From JAOUJD01 sp963726405 (lineage in GTDB: Bacteria; Pseudomonadota; Gammaproteobacteria; Burkholderiales; Burkholderiaceae_F), in the NCBI GenBank assembly GCA_963726405.1, contig CAVSCF010000005.1:248001-312000 (forward strand): 64,000 nt of DNA, given 5' to 3'. The notes under the pieces were generated by a model. It did no database searches and was not told the origin of the DNA. It worked only from the letters and a program-made list of their open reading frames with translations. Position numbers and translations under genes: made by a program. Shown one piece after another: positions 20,730 through 28,846 of the stretch (within the stretch, counting starts at the first letter, position 1; every line of letters begins with the position of its first letter).

Positions 20730-21221
20730 GGACGGCTATCGCGCCGTCATGGCGCAGCCTGGCCCTTTCGAGGTGCGGGGCCCATCCAGCCTCTGCTAGA
20801 GGAGGCACGGCCACGGTGCTGAGGTGGCCGCTTTACTCTTTCTGCGAAGAGCGGAACTGCCCGGCCACGCAGTTCCGAGCCTCGTCTCGCGCAATCCCCT
20901 GCGTTCCGCAAGCGCCCGGTCCGAGCGCCGCATGGAAAAGCGATGAGGCCGTTCCGGAGGCATTGGAAGCGAACCCAGCCCGATTCGCAGCCCACGCGAT
21001 CAACGAAACCTGGCTCGGTGCGATCAGCGCCTGCTCGTCGGCCGCGGCTCGGCCGGACGGGCGCTCCGTCAGTGCCAGGCGCGTCTCTCCTGGCGGTCAA
21101 CGGCCGCCGAACAGAATGCGTTGATGTGATTCCGGCCGCTTGCACGCGACCGGACGGTGGCTACAATCGCGCCCCTTGCAGTACCCATCACATACCCAAC
21201 CGCTCCAGGGAGCTTCTCAAA
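20730..21221. other. Non-coding stretch before the Lys/Ala-rich secreted peptide
   Basis: Open frames exist here only as GC-rich noise: they have no ribosome sites, no recognisable protein pattern and biased composition. The last part must hold the promoter of the small gene at 21222. I could not pick out a clear minus-35/minus-10 pair or an inverted repeat. Confidence 0.5.
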
Positions 21222-21428
21222 ATGAAACAGCTGCTGTCGATCGCTTTTGCTGGCCTGTTCGCTGTCGCTAGCACCGCCGCGCTCGCCCAGGACAAGAAGG
21301 CCGAGCCGAAGAAGGAAGAGACCAAGCCTGCCGCCGCGGCCCCGGCGAAGAAGGAAGAAGCCAAACCGGCCGCCGCCCCGGCGAAGAAGGAAGAGACCAA
21401 GAAGAAAGAGAAGAAAGGCGGCTGCTAA
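21222..21428 (+). CDS. Small secreted Lys/Ala/Pro/Glu-rich peptide ending in Cys
   Basis: Protein of 68 aa. A signal peptide is obvious: MKQLL, a hydrophobic stretch, then TAALA with likely cleavage after Ala22. The mature part of about 46 residues is low complexity, built from near repeats of PAAAPAKKEE and KKEET, and ends in KKKEKKGGC. It should be disordered, highly charged and periplasmic. The terminal Cys could form a disulfide dimer or bind metal. Such peptides are frequent in betaproteobacteria and usually unannotated; I know no function. A strong terminator follows 28 bases after the stop, which supports it being a real, separately expressed gene. Confidence 0.7.
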   Translation: MKQLLSIAFAGLFAVASTAALAQDKKAEPKKEETKPAAAAPAKKEEAKPAAAPAKKEETKKKEKKGGC

Positions 21429-21456
21429 GCACCGCTGCGCTTCCAGCGCTTCAAGC

Positions 21457-21484
21457 AAAACGGCCACCTCGCGGTGGCCGTTTT
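21457..21484. terminator. Bidirectional intrinsic terminator
   Basis: AAAACGGCCACC (21457-21468) pairs with GGTGGCCGTTTT (21473-21484) around TCGC, with C then four more T after it. The built-in A and T tracts make it work in both directions, for the small secreted peptide and for the convergent fadL-type gene. Confidence 0.88.
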
Positions 21485-21501
21485 CTTTTGCGCCGGTGGG
21501 C

Positions 21502-22755
21502 CTAGAACTTCGTGTTCCAGCCAATACCGAGGAAGTTTTGCGACATCCAGATCTTCTCGGTGCCACCGAAAACGAGCGAGGATCCCGTCACTTCGTTTTC
21601 GAATGCGTGACCGTACGCCATCGAGATCTCGGACGTCGGACTGACCGCGTACGAGAGACCGAGCGTCACATGGTTCTGCACGACCCCCGGCGCGAGGATG
21701 TTGAACGTCACGTCACGGCTCGTGATCGGATTGTCCGAATGGTTGTACCCGGCCCGCACGGTCCAGGTCGGATCGATGCGGAACTGGACTCCCACCCGGT
21801 ACACGTTGATGTCCTGCCAGCCGAAGCCCGGGCCGTTGTCGGCGCCGAGCGGCGCCTGATTCGTGCTGGGGTTGCTCACCGACTTGACGTCGCTGTAGTT
21901 GATCCGCTCGTAGTCGAAGGCGACGAGCCATGTGCTGTTCGGTTCCCACGCGACACCCAGGCCGTAGTGCGAGGGAATGTCGAACCCGCCCTGCTCCGCG
22001 AACAGGCCCTTGTACGACTCGAATGAGCCCATCGACATCTTCGACGTGTACGTCGCCCCGATGCGGAAGGCCTCGAACTTGCCCTGATAGCCGACGCGCA
22101 CACCCCACCCGGTCGAACTGTCCGAGTCCATGTTGGTCACGTTGCCGGGCGAGGCGCTGAAGGCCGTGAACCCCTGCAAGCCTTTGGCCTCGAACGTCTG
22201 GTAGGCGAACAGTGGGCTGATCCCGATCGACTGCTGCGGCGCGAACTGCCAGGCGAAGGTCGGTGCGACGATCAGCTGCGACAGGTTGACGCCGAGCGAC
22301 CCCTGTCCACACAGCAGGTTCGCGGGGCCGGCGCCACAGTTGATTTCGCCGCCCGCGTAATCCGTGTTCATTCCGCCGTTCCCGTAGATGGTCAGGCCGA
22401 GGGCCATGTCGGGCCGCAGCATCCAGTTGACCCCGACCTCGGGAATGTAGAAGTCGGTCGAGTCACTGTTGGAGCTGCCGTTCAGGGACGGAAAGGACCC
22501 GGTCCGCTCCGCGCCGCGGTCCGGGCTGAACCAGTAGATGCCGAGATCGAGCCGGTTGCCGACGAACGCCATGCTCGCCGGGTTGTTGGCGCCACCGAAT
22601 GCATCCACGGCCGTCGCGATGGAGGCGCCCCCCATGCCGCGCGCCCGCATGCCGTAGCCCTCGGCAAAGTACCCATCGGTCGCCATGGCGCCCGTCGTTG
22701 TGAAAGCGAGCGCGAGCGCGACTGCGATCGGCTTCAGTGTCTGCGTGTGTTGCAT
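21502..22755 (-). CDS. fadL: FadL/OmpP1-type outer membrane fatty acid or hydrophobic compound porin
   Basis: Outer membrane beta-barrel of 417 aa from the ATG at 22755, which follows GGGGAAGGGG. The signal peptide is cleaved after AMA (about residue 25). The mature N-terminus with the conserved NPA turn (AFGGANNPASMAF) is the plug region of FadL-type transporters. The rest alternates amphipathic strands and ends in Phe (WNTKF), the usual barrel signal. FadL moves long-chain fatty acids across the outer membrane; close relatives (TodX) move aromatic hydrocarbons. With the beta-oxidation cluster at 50.9-61.6 kb, fatty acids are the simpler guess. A CRP-like site lies about 120 bases upstream. 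Confidence 0.85.
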   Translation of the reverse strand: MQHTQTLKPIAVALALAFTTTGAMATDGYFAEGYGMRARGMGGASIATAVDAFGGANNPASMAFVGNRLDLGIYWFSPDRGAERTGSFPSLNGSSNSDSTDFYIPEVGVNWMLRPDMALGLTIYGNGGMNTDYAGGEINCGAGPANLLCGQGSLGVNLSQLIVAPTFAWQFAPQQSIGISPLFAYQTFEAKGLQGFTAFSASPGNVTNMDSDSSTGWGVRVGYQGKFEAFRIGATYTSKMSMGSFESYKGLFAEQGGFDIPSHYGLGVAWEPNSTWLVAFDYERINYSDVKSVSNPSTNQAPLGADNGPGFGWQDINVYRVGVQFRIDPTWTVRAGYNHSDNPITSRDVTFNILAPGVVQNHVTLGLSYAVSPTSEISMAYGHAFENEVTGSSLVFGGTEKIWMSQNFLGIGWNTKF

Positions 22756-22874
22756 GGCCCCTTCCCCGTGAACTCGTTCTTTGTGATCCGACTGCGGATA
22801 CTGCCGAGACACCACCGTTTTATGTGGACGGGACTTGCGCGATTTGCGGACTCGCAACAACCGCCACACGGCAT

Positions 22875-22890
22875 GGTGACGGTTGTCACA
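22875..22890. promoter_or_regulatory. CRP-like site upstream of fadL
   Basis: GGTGA-CGGTTG-TCACA matches the CRP/FNR-family half sites TGTGA and TCACA with six bases between them (nine of ten core bases). It is centred about 128 bases before the fadL ATG. A CRP-type activator linking fadL to carbon status would make sense. The site could also be chance. Confidence 0.35.
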
Positions 22891-22916
22891 GAAACGCGTG
22901 AAACGTGGCGCGGCGG

Positions 22917-23945
22917 TTACGTGTGCCCGAGTACCGGATGGGGGCGGTACGCGCTCTCGAGCGCGAGCACGTCGTCCGCAGAAAGCGCCAGGTCCGCGGC
23001 GCCCACCGCCTCTTCGAGTTGCCAGACCTTGCTTGCTCCGACGATCGGCGCGGTGACTGCAGGGCGTCCGAGCAACCACGCGTAGGCGACCCGGGCCATC
23101 GACTCGCCGCGCGCCGCGGCGACCTTTCTCAGCACTTCGACGACCTCGAAGTCGCTCGCCTGGTAGTAGAAGCGCTGGGCGATCTCGTCGGTCTGCGCGC
23201 GCGAGGTGGCGCCAGCCGCCTTGTCGTCGCGACCGCGATTGCCGGCCAGGAAACCGCGTGCGAGCGGGCTCCACGGCAACAGCCCGACGCCCTGGTCGAG
23301 ACAGAGAGGATTCATCTCCCGCTCCTCCTCGCGGTAGAGCAGGTTGTAGTGGTTCTGCATCGAAACGAAGGGCGTCCAGCCGTGCTCGCGCGCCACCTGC
23401 TGCATCTTCGCGAACTGCCAGGCCCACATGCTGGAGGCGCCCAGGTAGCGCACTTTCCCGGCCTTGACGACGTCGTGCAGCACTTCCATGGTCTCCTCGA
23501 CCGGCGTGGCGGGATCGAAACGGTGAATCTGGTACAGATCGATCCAGTCCATGCCGAGCCGCGTGAGGCTGGCGTCCACGGCGGCGAAGATCCGCTTGCG
23601 CGACAGTCCCTGCATGTTCGGCCGCGTCTGCGTCTTCTGGCCGGGGACGTTCAGCCCCTTGAAGCCGAGGTCGACCGGCATGAAGACCTTGGTGGCCACC
23701 ACCACCTCGTCGCGCCGGGCGTACTCGCGGACGAGCTTGCCGGTGATCTCTTCGGACACACCGGCCGAGTACATGTCGGCGGTGTCGAAGACGTTCACGC
23801 CGAGTTCGACGGCACGCCGCACGATGGGCCGCGCCTCGTCCTCGCCCAGTACCCACGGCCGCCACTTGGGCGTGCCGAAGGTCATCATTCCAAGGGCGAT
23901 GCGGGAAACCTTCAGACCGCTGACGCCCAGGTTCACGTAGTCCAT
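22917..23945 (-). CDS. Aldo/keto reductase
   Basis: NAD(P)H-dependent oxidoreductase of 342 aa, the usual TIM-barrel length. The ATG at 23945 follows GGAGGAG. The catalytic tetrad is present: Asp and Tyr in FDTADMYSAG, Lys in VVATKVF, and His in YQIHRFD. The C-terminal cofactor loop (PIVGASKVWQLEEA) fits NADP binding. The family reduces aldehydes and ketones; the closest pattern is the Tas/YajO branch. It stands between fadL and the MscS gene on the same strand and probably has its own transcript. The substrate cannot be told from the sequence. Confidence 0.88.
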   Translation of the reverse strand: MDYVNLGVSGLKVSRIALGMMTFGTPKWRPWVLGEDEARPIVRRAVELGVNVFDTADMYSAGVSEEITGKLVREYARRDEVVVATKVFMPVDLGFKGLNVPGQKTQTRPNMQGLSRKRIFAAVDASLTRLGMDWIDLYQIHRFDPATPVEETMEVLHDVVKAGKVRYLGASSMWAWQFAKMQQVAREHGWTPFVSMQNHYNLLYREEEREMNPLCLDQGVGLLPWSPLARGFLAGNRGRDDKAAGATSRAQTDEIAQRFYYQASDFEVVEVLRKVAAARGESMARVAYAWLLGRPAVTAPIVGASKVWQLEEAVGAADLALSADDVLALESAYRPHPVLGHT

Positions 23946-24006
23946 TGCCGCTCCTCCTGTGGACCGGAGATTGTGCAACGAACGGGCCGGCCGGCGGCCT
24001 TCCAGG

Positions 24007-25644
24007 TCAGGCGGCGTCGCGCCTTCCGCCGGCAGGCGGACCGAACCACTGCGCCTTGGGCACCACCACCGGCTCGGCCGGCTGGCTGAAGAAGTGCGGC
24101 GACATGATCTGCACGCCGTGCTCGTTGAACTCGTCCTGGATGCTGGCGTGCAGGGCGGACAGGATCGGAACGCGCTCCACCGCCCGGTCGATGTGGACGA
24201 ACACCTCGTACTCCACGTAGAAGTCCGACAGTGCCCGCTGGTACACGTACGGCGTCGGCTCGGCACGCACATTCGGCGTCTTCTGCGCGGCACTGATCAG
24301 CAGCGAGTGCACCTGTCGCCAGGGCGCGTCGTAGCCGATCGTCACCTTGCTCGTGAGCAGCGTGCCGTGCGTCCCCGCGAGCTTCGAGTAGTTGTGGATC
24401 GGACTGCCGATCAGCACCGCGTTTGGAATCGTGATTTCCTCGTTGCGGACGTTCACGATCTTGGTGGCGAGGCCACCCACTTCGCTGACGACACCCTCGG
24501 CGTCGCCGACGCGGACAAAGTCGCCGCGCCGAAGCGCGCGTGAATAGACGACGACCAGCCCGCCCATGGCCTGGGTCACGAGGCCGGTCGAGCCGAGCGA
24601 CAGCACGAGGCCAAGCAGCACCGACAGGCCCTTGAACGCGTCGCTGCTCGACCCGGGGATGAACGGATAGGCGACCGCGACGCCAAGCAGCCAGGCGATC
24701 ACCGTGACGATGCGCCGGGTCGCACCGACCGTCTCGGGGTGCAGGTACGGCACGCGCAGGCGGCCGGTCTGGACACTGTCGAAGAACGCACCCAGCACGT
24801 CGATGATCGCCCGAGTGACACCGAGAACGATCAGCAACGTGATCAGTCCTGGCAGGCCGGCCACGAGGCCGGCACCGAGCCATGTCAGGGTGTCGACAAT
24901 GAACTGGCCCAGGCGCTGCCCGACCGGCTCGGTGATCGGAAAGCGTTCGAGAACATAGGTCGCCCACCCGTAGGCGAACATGAGGAACAGCAGCCACTTG
25001 ATCACCTGCGCAAGGCGGACGAAGAAGCGCGCAAGGAATTCCCTGAGCGTCGCATGCGCGTGCGACGCCGCCTCGGCGCTTCGCTGGCGTTCGAGCCAGT
25101 CGATGCCGAACCGGAACGCACGATTGAATCCCCAGATGAGCGCGGCGAGTCCCAGGGTGGCCAGGACGGCGCGGACCAGCCCGCTGAGGATCAGCGGCCA
25201 GGCGCGCGTGTCCTTCCAGGCCTTGCGGGCGTCTTCCAGGTTCGCCAGCGTCTGCTTCACGAGCGCGTCGTGCGTCTGCCCGATGGTCGGATCGACGTCG
25301 CCCTCCAGCACGGCGAACAACAACTGGCCGCCCAGCATGATCTGGATGCCCTTGGAGTTGCCAAGCTGCAGCGGCTCGGTTCGTAGCGGCAGGTCGATCT
25401 CGGAGGGCGCAATCTCCCGCAGGCGCGACTCGGCGCGTTTCACCCGCACGGCGGGGCTCGCCCCGCTCAACCAGGCGCGGAATGTGATCACGTCGCGGTT
25501 CATCACCTGCAGGACGGCGGGGCCGTCTGCACGATCGGCGGCCGTCGCGCCGGCCGCCGGTTGTCCGTGAGCGGCCGCCACGGCCATCAGGCCGAGCGCA
25601 AACACGAGCGCCCGCCCTGCGCGCTGGACCAGTCCTTCGGTCAT
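24007..25644 (-). CDS. MscS-family mechanosensitive ion channel
   Basis: Inner membrane protein of 545 aa. It has an N-terminal signal peptide (AVAAAHG then QPAAG), a periplasmic domain of about 130 residues, several membrane helices, and the MscS core: the pore helix (GLVLSLGSTGLVTQAMGGLVVV, given here only in outline), the beta domain (GDFVRVGDAEGVVSEVGGLATK) and the C-terminal alpha/beta domain (YVEYEVFVHIDR). It is larger than the 286-aa MscS and resembles the mid-size YbiO/YnaI group. It should open under membrane tension to release solutes during osmotic downshock. The next gene downstream on this strand is the aldo/keto reductase, 61 bases away. The 98-aa coiled-coil gene lies upstream. 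Confidence 0.9.
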   Translation of the reverse strand: MTEGLVQRAGRALVFALGLMAVAAAHGQPAAGATAADRADGPAVLQVMNRDVITFRAWLSGASPAVRVKRAESRLREIAPSEIDLPLRTEPLQLGNSKGIQIMLGGQLLFAVLEGDVDPTIGQTHDALVKQTLANLEDARKAWKDTRAWPLILSGLVRAVLATLGLAALIWGFNRAFRFGIDWLERQRSAEAASHAHATLREFLARFFVRLAQVIKWLLFLMFAYGWATYVLERFPITEPVGQRLGQFIVDTLTWLGAGLVAGLPGLITLLIVLGVTRAIIDVLGAFFDSVQTGRLRVPYLHPETVGATRRIVTVIAWLLGVAVAYPFIPGSSSDAFKGLSVLLGLVLSLGSTGLVTQAMGGLVVVYSRALRRGDFVRVGDAEGVVSEVGGLATKIVNVRNEEITIPNAVLIGSPIHNYSKLAGTHGTLLTSKVTIGYDAPWRQVHSLLISAAQKTPNVRAEPTPYVYQRALSDFYVEYEVFVHIDRAVERVPILSALHASIQDEFNEHGVQIMSPHFFSQPAEPVVVPKAQWFGPPAGGRRDAA

Positions 25645-25713
25645 GTCCGGTCTCGCTGTGTCGTCATCGTCGGCGCGATCGTGCGTCGCGAGCGACGCGG
25701 TTCGGAACGGCGG

Positions 25714-26010
25714 CTACGCCAGGCCGAGCAGGCGTCCGATCCGGGCCAGGTAGTCGGCGCCGATGAACGCGTCCTTTTCGAGTTCGTCGCCCAGGTCGTG
25801 CAACCGGCTGCGAACGCTCACGAGCCCCTGGCTGACGTCGTCCTGCGAGGGCGCTCCGGCGGCCAGAGCGGTCCGCAGTTGCTCGACCTCGGCCTGCAGC
25901 GTTTCCACGCTGGCGCCGCCGGTGCGGGCCCGCGCAAGATCGCGTTCGAGTTGCTCGACCAGCTGCGCCACGGCGTCGAGATCGACGGGTCGCGAGGTGG
26001 GGATGGACAT
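25714..26010 (-). CDS. Small coiled-coil protein of unknown function
   Basis: Soluble protein of 98 aa with a good AGGAGG ribosome site before its ATG, so it is very likely real. Nearly the whole chain is helical: heptad-like stretches run from LDAVAQLVEQLERDLARA through VETLQAEVEQLRTAL, followed by a shorter helical pair ending in YLARIGRLLGLA. There is no signal peptide, Cys or obvious catalytic motif. It has the length and helical layout of the small DUF4404-type proteins, but I cannot confirm membership. It lies 69 bases before the MscS gene on the same strand and may be co-transcribed with it. Confidence 0.65.
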   Translation of the reverse strand: MSIPTSRPVDLDAVAQLVEQLERDLARARTGGASVETLQAEVEQLRTALAAGAPSQDDVSQGLVSVRSRLHDLGDELEKDAFIGADYLARIGRLLGLA

Positions 26011-26102
26011 GGCGAATCCTCCTGCTTGACCTTTTCAGTCTACGTGACCGCGCCGACGGCCCGTATAGGTGCGGCACATATCTTGCGATAAATTCAGAAC
26101 CG

Positions 26103-26778
26103 ATGAATCTGCTCTACGACAACGCTCCTGCCTCACTCGTGATCCTCGGGTGGGTCGTGGTGATCCCCTGGCTGGCGTTGTCGCTGCTCGCCGTGCGCAG
26201 GCAATTCCTGCCGTCGTCGATCGCGGAGCACGCGTGGCTGGCGGCCATTGTCTTCACCGCGTTCCTCTGGGTGCTGCACGTGCATACGCCGGTCGGCCTC
26301 GATTTCGGCCTGCTCGGTGGCGCGCTCTTCACCCTCGTGTTCGGTCGGGAGCGGGCGATCCTCGGACTGCTGGCCGCCCTTGCGCTGCACACGCTGATGA
26401 CCGGCGGCTCCTGGCTCAATTTCGGCATCACCGGGACCCTGCTCGCCGTGGTGCCCGCCTGCACGGCAAGCCTGCTGCAACGGCTGATCGAGCGCTGGCT
26501 GCCCAGGAACATCTTCGTGTTCATCTTCGGCAACGGGCTGTTCGTGACGCTGGTCGTGACGGCACTGGCCAGCGCGCTGCTGCTCGCAGCGTCCGCCGCC
26601 GCCGAGCACGCGGCTCCGCGGCCAGCTGAACGAGCATCTGGCGTATTCGCTGCTGCTCGCCTGGGGCGAGGCGCTGGTTTCCGGAATGGTCTTCTCGGCG
26701 CTCGTGGTGTTCCTGCCACAGGCCGTACTCACGTATCGGCAGGACACCTACCTGCCGCCGCGGCGGACGTCGCTTTAG
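26103..26778 (+). pseudogene. Frameshifted COG3235-type integral membrane protein gene
   Basis: The frame from ATG 26103 encodes six or so membrane helices (VVVIPWLALSLLAV, then VGLDFGLLGGALFTLVFGRE, RNIFVFIFGNGLFVTLVV) of a conserved predicted membrane protein family. Around 26590-26611 this frame turns into Arg/Pro-rich noise. The natural C-terminus continues in the plus-one frame from 26611: LRGQLNEHLAYSLLLAWGEA, then MVFSALVVFLPQAVLTY and a TAG at 26776-26778. One extra base (or two missing) in a GCC-rich run breaks the gene. It is either a recent pseudogene or a sequencing error; a programmed shift is unlikely because no slippery site is seen. No clear ribosome site precedes the ATG, and a TATAAT-like GATAAA lies just upstream, so the message may be leaderless. 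Confidence 0.8.
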
Positions 26779-26838
26779 GCCGTGCGCTCCGCGCTGCGGC
26801 TCCTCGCCGTACACTGGGCGCCCTGCTCAGGAACCGTC

Positions 26839-28536
26839 ATGCCCTCGACCCGCTCCGGCGCCCGTCTGCTCGTCGACCAACTTCTGATCCAGGGCGTGAA
26901 CCACGCGTTCTGCGTACCCGGCGAGAGCTACCTCGCGGTGCTCGACGCGCTGTACGACGCGCGCGAGATGATCAAACTCATCATCAACCGGCACGAGTCG
27001 GGCGCCACGTTCATGGCCGACGCCTACGCAAAGCTCACCGGCCAGCCCGGCGTGGCTTTCGTCACGCGCGGGCCGGGCGCCACCAATGCCTCAATCGGCA
27101 TCCATACGGCATTCCAGGATTCGACACCCGTGATCCTGTTCGTCGGACAGGTGGGGAACAACTTCTCGGAGCGAGAGGCCTTTCAGGAGATCGACTATCG
27201 GCGGATGTTCGGGCCGATGACCAAGTGGGTGGCGCAGATCGACCGCGCCGAGCGGATCCCCGAACTGGTGGCGCGCGCATTCCAGACCGCTACCAGCGGC
27301 CGGCCCGGGCCGGTGGTCCTGGCACTCCCCGAGGACATGCAGTCGCAGACCGCCGACGTGCAGGACGCGCTGTGCCACCAGCCGGTGCACGGGGCGCCGA
27401 GCGATGTCCAGGTCGCGGCGCTGCGCCGCCTGCTCGGCCGGGCCCAGCGCCCGATCGTGATTCTCGGCGGCACGGGATGGACCCCCGCCGCGTGCGACAA
27501 CATCAAGCGCTTTGCCGAGGCCAACTACCTGCCCGTCGCGTGCGCGTTCCGGTATCAGGATTTGTTCGACAACCGACATCCGAACTATGTCGGCGACGTC
27601 GGCATCGGCATCAATCCGAAGCTCGGCCAGCGCATCAAGGACGCCGACCTGGTGATCGCGGTGGGCGCACGGCTCGGCGAGATGACGACCGGCGGCTACA
27701 CCTTGCTCGAGGCGCCCGTCCCGTCGCAGTCGCTGGTTCACGTGCACGCCGGCGCCGAGGAACTCGGCCGCGTGTACCAGGCGCAACTCATGATCAACGC
27801 CGGCATGCCGCAGTTCGCGTCACGCCTGGCGATGATGATGCCCATCGAGGAGCCAACCTGGCGCGAAGCGGTTTCCCAGGCACGCGCCGAATACGAGGGA
27901 TGGCAGCAGCGCCCAACGGTCTATGCCCACACCGAGCCGAAGCTCGACCTGTGGGAGGTGGTGCAGATTCTCTCGCGCGCCGTGCCGGAGGACGCGATCA
28001 TCACCAACGGCGCGGGAAACTTCGCCACCTGGGCCCACCGCTTCTGGCGGTACACGGGGATGCGAACCCAGCTCGCCCCGACCGCCGGTTCGATGGGCTA
28101 CGGCGTCCCGGCGGCCATCGCCGCGAAAATCGCGGCACCGGAGCGCTGCGTGATCTGCTTCGCGGGGGACGGGGATTTCCAGATGACCGGGCAGGAACTC
28201 GGTACCGCCGTGCAGTACGGCGCCGGCGTGCTGTTCCTCGTGTTCAACAACGAGATGTACGGGACGATCCGGATGCACCAGGAGCGCGAGTTCCCGGGCC
28301 GCGACCACGGGACGCGTCTCGTCAATCCGGACTTCGCAAAGCTGGCGGAAGCCTACGGGGCGTTCGGGAGCACGGCCGAATCAACCGATGAATTCGCCAT
28401 CGCGCTCGCGCAGGCGCTCGCCTTCATGCGCGAGAAGCACCTGCCGGCGGTGATCGAGTTGCGGACCGATCCCGAAGTGATCACGCCGAACGCCACTCTG
28501 ACGGCGATCCGCTCCACCGCCCGCCTCGCGCACTAG
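26839..28536 (+). CDS. Thiamine-pyrophosphate-dependent enzyme, acetolactate synthase-like
   Basis: Soluble protein of 565 aa from the ATG at 26839, which follows AGGA. It has the three-domain layout of the acetolactate synthase/benzoylformate decarboxylase family. Domain 1 has the catalytic Glu (RHESGATFMADAYAKLTG), domain 2 is the FAD/ADP-fold, and domain 3 has the TPP-Mg motif GDGDFQM through to FNNEMYG. It lacks an adjacent small regulatory subunit, and biosynthetic ilvBN would be expected elsewhere, so it is probably a catabolic or specialised carboligase or decarboxylase. The substrate is unknown. It may once have been co-transcribed with the broken membrane protein gene 60 bases upstream. 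Confidence 0.88.
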   Translation: MPSTRSGARLLVDQLLIQGVNHAFCVPGESYLAVLDALYDAREMIKLIINRHESGATFMADAYAKLTGQPGVAFVTRGPGATNASIGIHTAFQDSTPVILFVGQVGNNFSEREAFQEIDYRRMFGPMTKWVAQIDRAERIPELVARAFQTATSGRPGPVVLALPEDMQSQTADVQDALCHQPVHGAPSDVQVAALRRLLGRAQRPIVILGGTGWTPAACDNIKRFAEANYLPVACAFRYQDLFDNRHPNYVGDVGIGINPKLGQRIKDADLVIAVGARLGEMTTGGYTLLEAPVPSQSLVHVHAGAEELGRVYQAQLMINAGMPQFASRLAMMMPIEEPTWREAVSQARAEYEGWQQRPTVYAHTEPKLDLWEVVQILSRAVPEDAIITNGAGNFATWAHRFWRYTGMRTQLAPTAGSMGYGVPAAIAAKIAAPERCVICFAGDGDFQMTGQELGTAVQYGAGVLFLVFNNEMYGTIRMHQEREFPGRDHGTRLVNPDFAKLAEAYGAFGSTAESTDEFAIALAQALAFMREKHLPAVIELRTDPEVITPNATLTAIRSTARLAH

Positions 28537-28580
28537 AGCCTGCCACCGCTGGGCTCTCGCACGCCCGATCCGCGGGAGCG

Positions 28581-28844
28581 TCAGCCCGCCATCCCCTTGC
28601 GCAGCCACTCGGCGACGAGGTCGTTGAGTCGTACTCCGCGCGCCTGCGCTTCCGACTGCATCTGCCGCACCAGTTCCTGGGGAAGTTTCGCCGCGAACGG
28701 CACCAGACCGAGCGCTCGATCCCGCTCGCGCCGCGCGCGACGGTCCGCCTCGGTCTCACCGGCACGCGCGTACGGGTTGCCCGCGAGCCGCATGTCGTTG
28801 GCGATCTTGAGCCCCTTGCGCTTCTCGAGTTCGGTCTTCTTCAT
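28581..28844 (-). CDS. Small basic protein with ribbon-helix-helix-like C-terminus
   Basis: Protein of 87 aa. The ATG at 28844 lies two bases after the TGA of the upstream epimerase gene, so translation is probably coupled. The N-terminus is strongly basic (MKKTELEKRKGLKIANDM). The C-terminal 35 residues (LPQELVRQMQSEAQARGVRL then NDLVAEWLRKG) look like a ribbon-helix-helix DNA-binding fold or an antitoxin of that class. No toxin gene is next to it. A transcription regulator of its own operon (pyrC-DUF3025-denD) is an alternative. I do not recognise a named family. Confidence 0.6.
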   Translation of the reverse strand: MKKTELEKRKGLKIANDMRLAGNPYARAGETEADRRARRERDRALGLVPFAAKLPQELVRQMQSEAQARGVRLNDLVAEWLRKGMAG

Positions 28845-28846
28845 CG

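Noticed and set aside
20730..21221. Possible extra genes in the 492-base gap
   Set aside because: Frames on both strands have random GC-rich composition, no ribosome sites and no motif.
26779..28391. Continuation of the membrane protein frame through the TPP enzyme gene
   Set aside because: After the frameshift point the translation is Arg/Pro/Ala noise overlapping a clear TPP enzyme in another frame.
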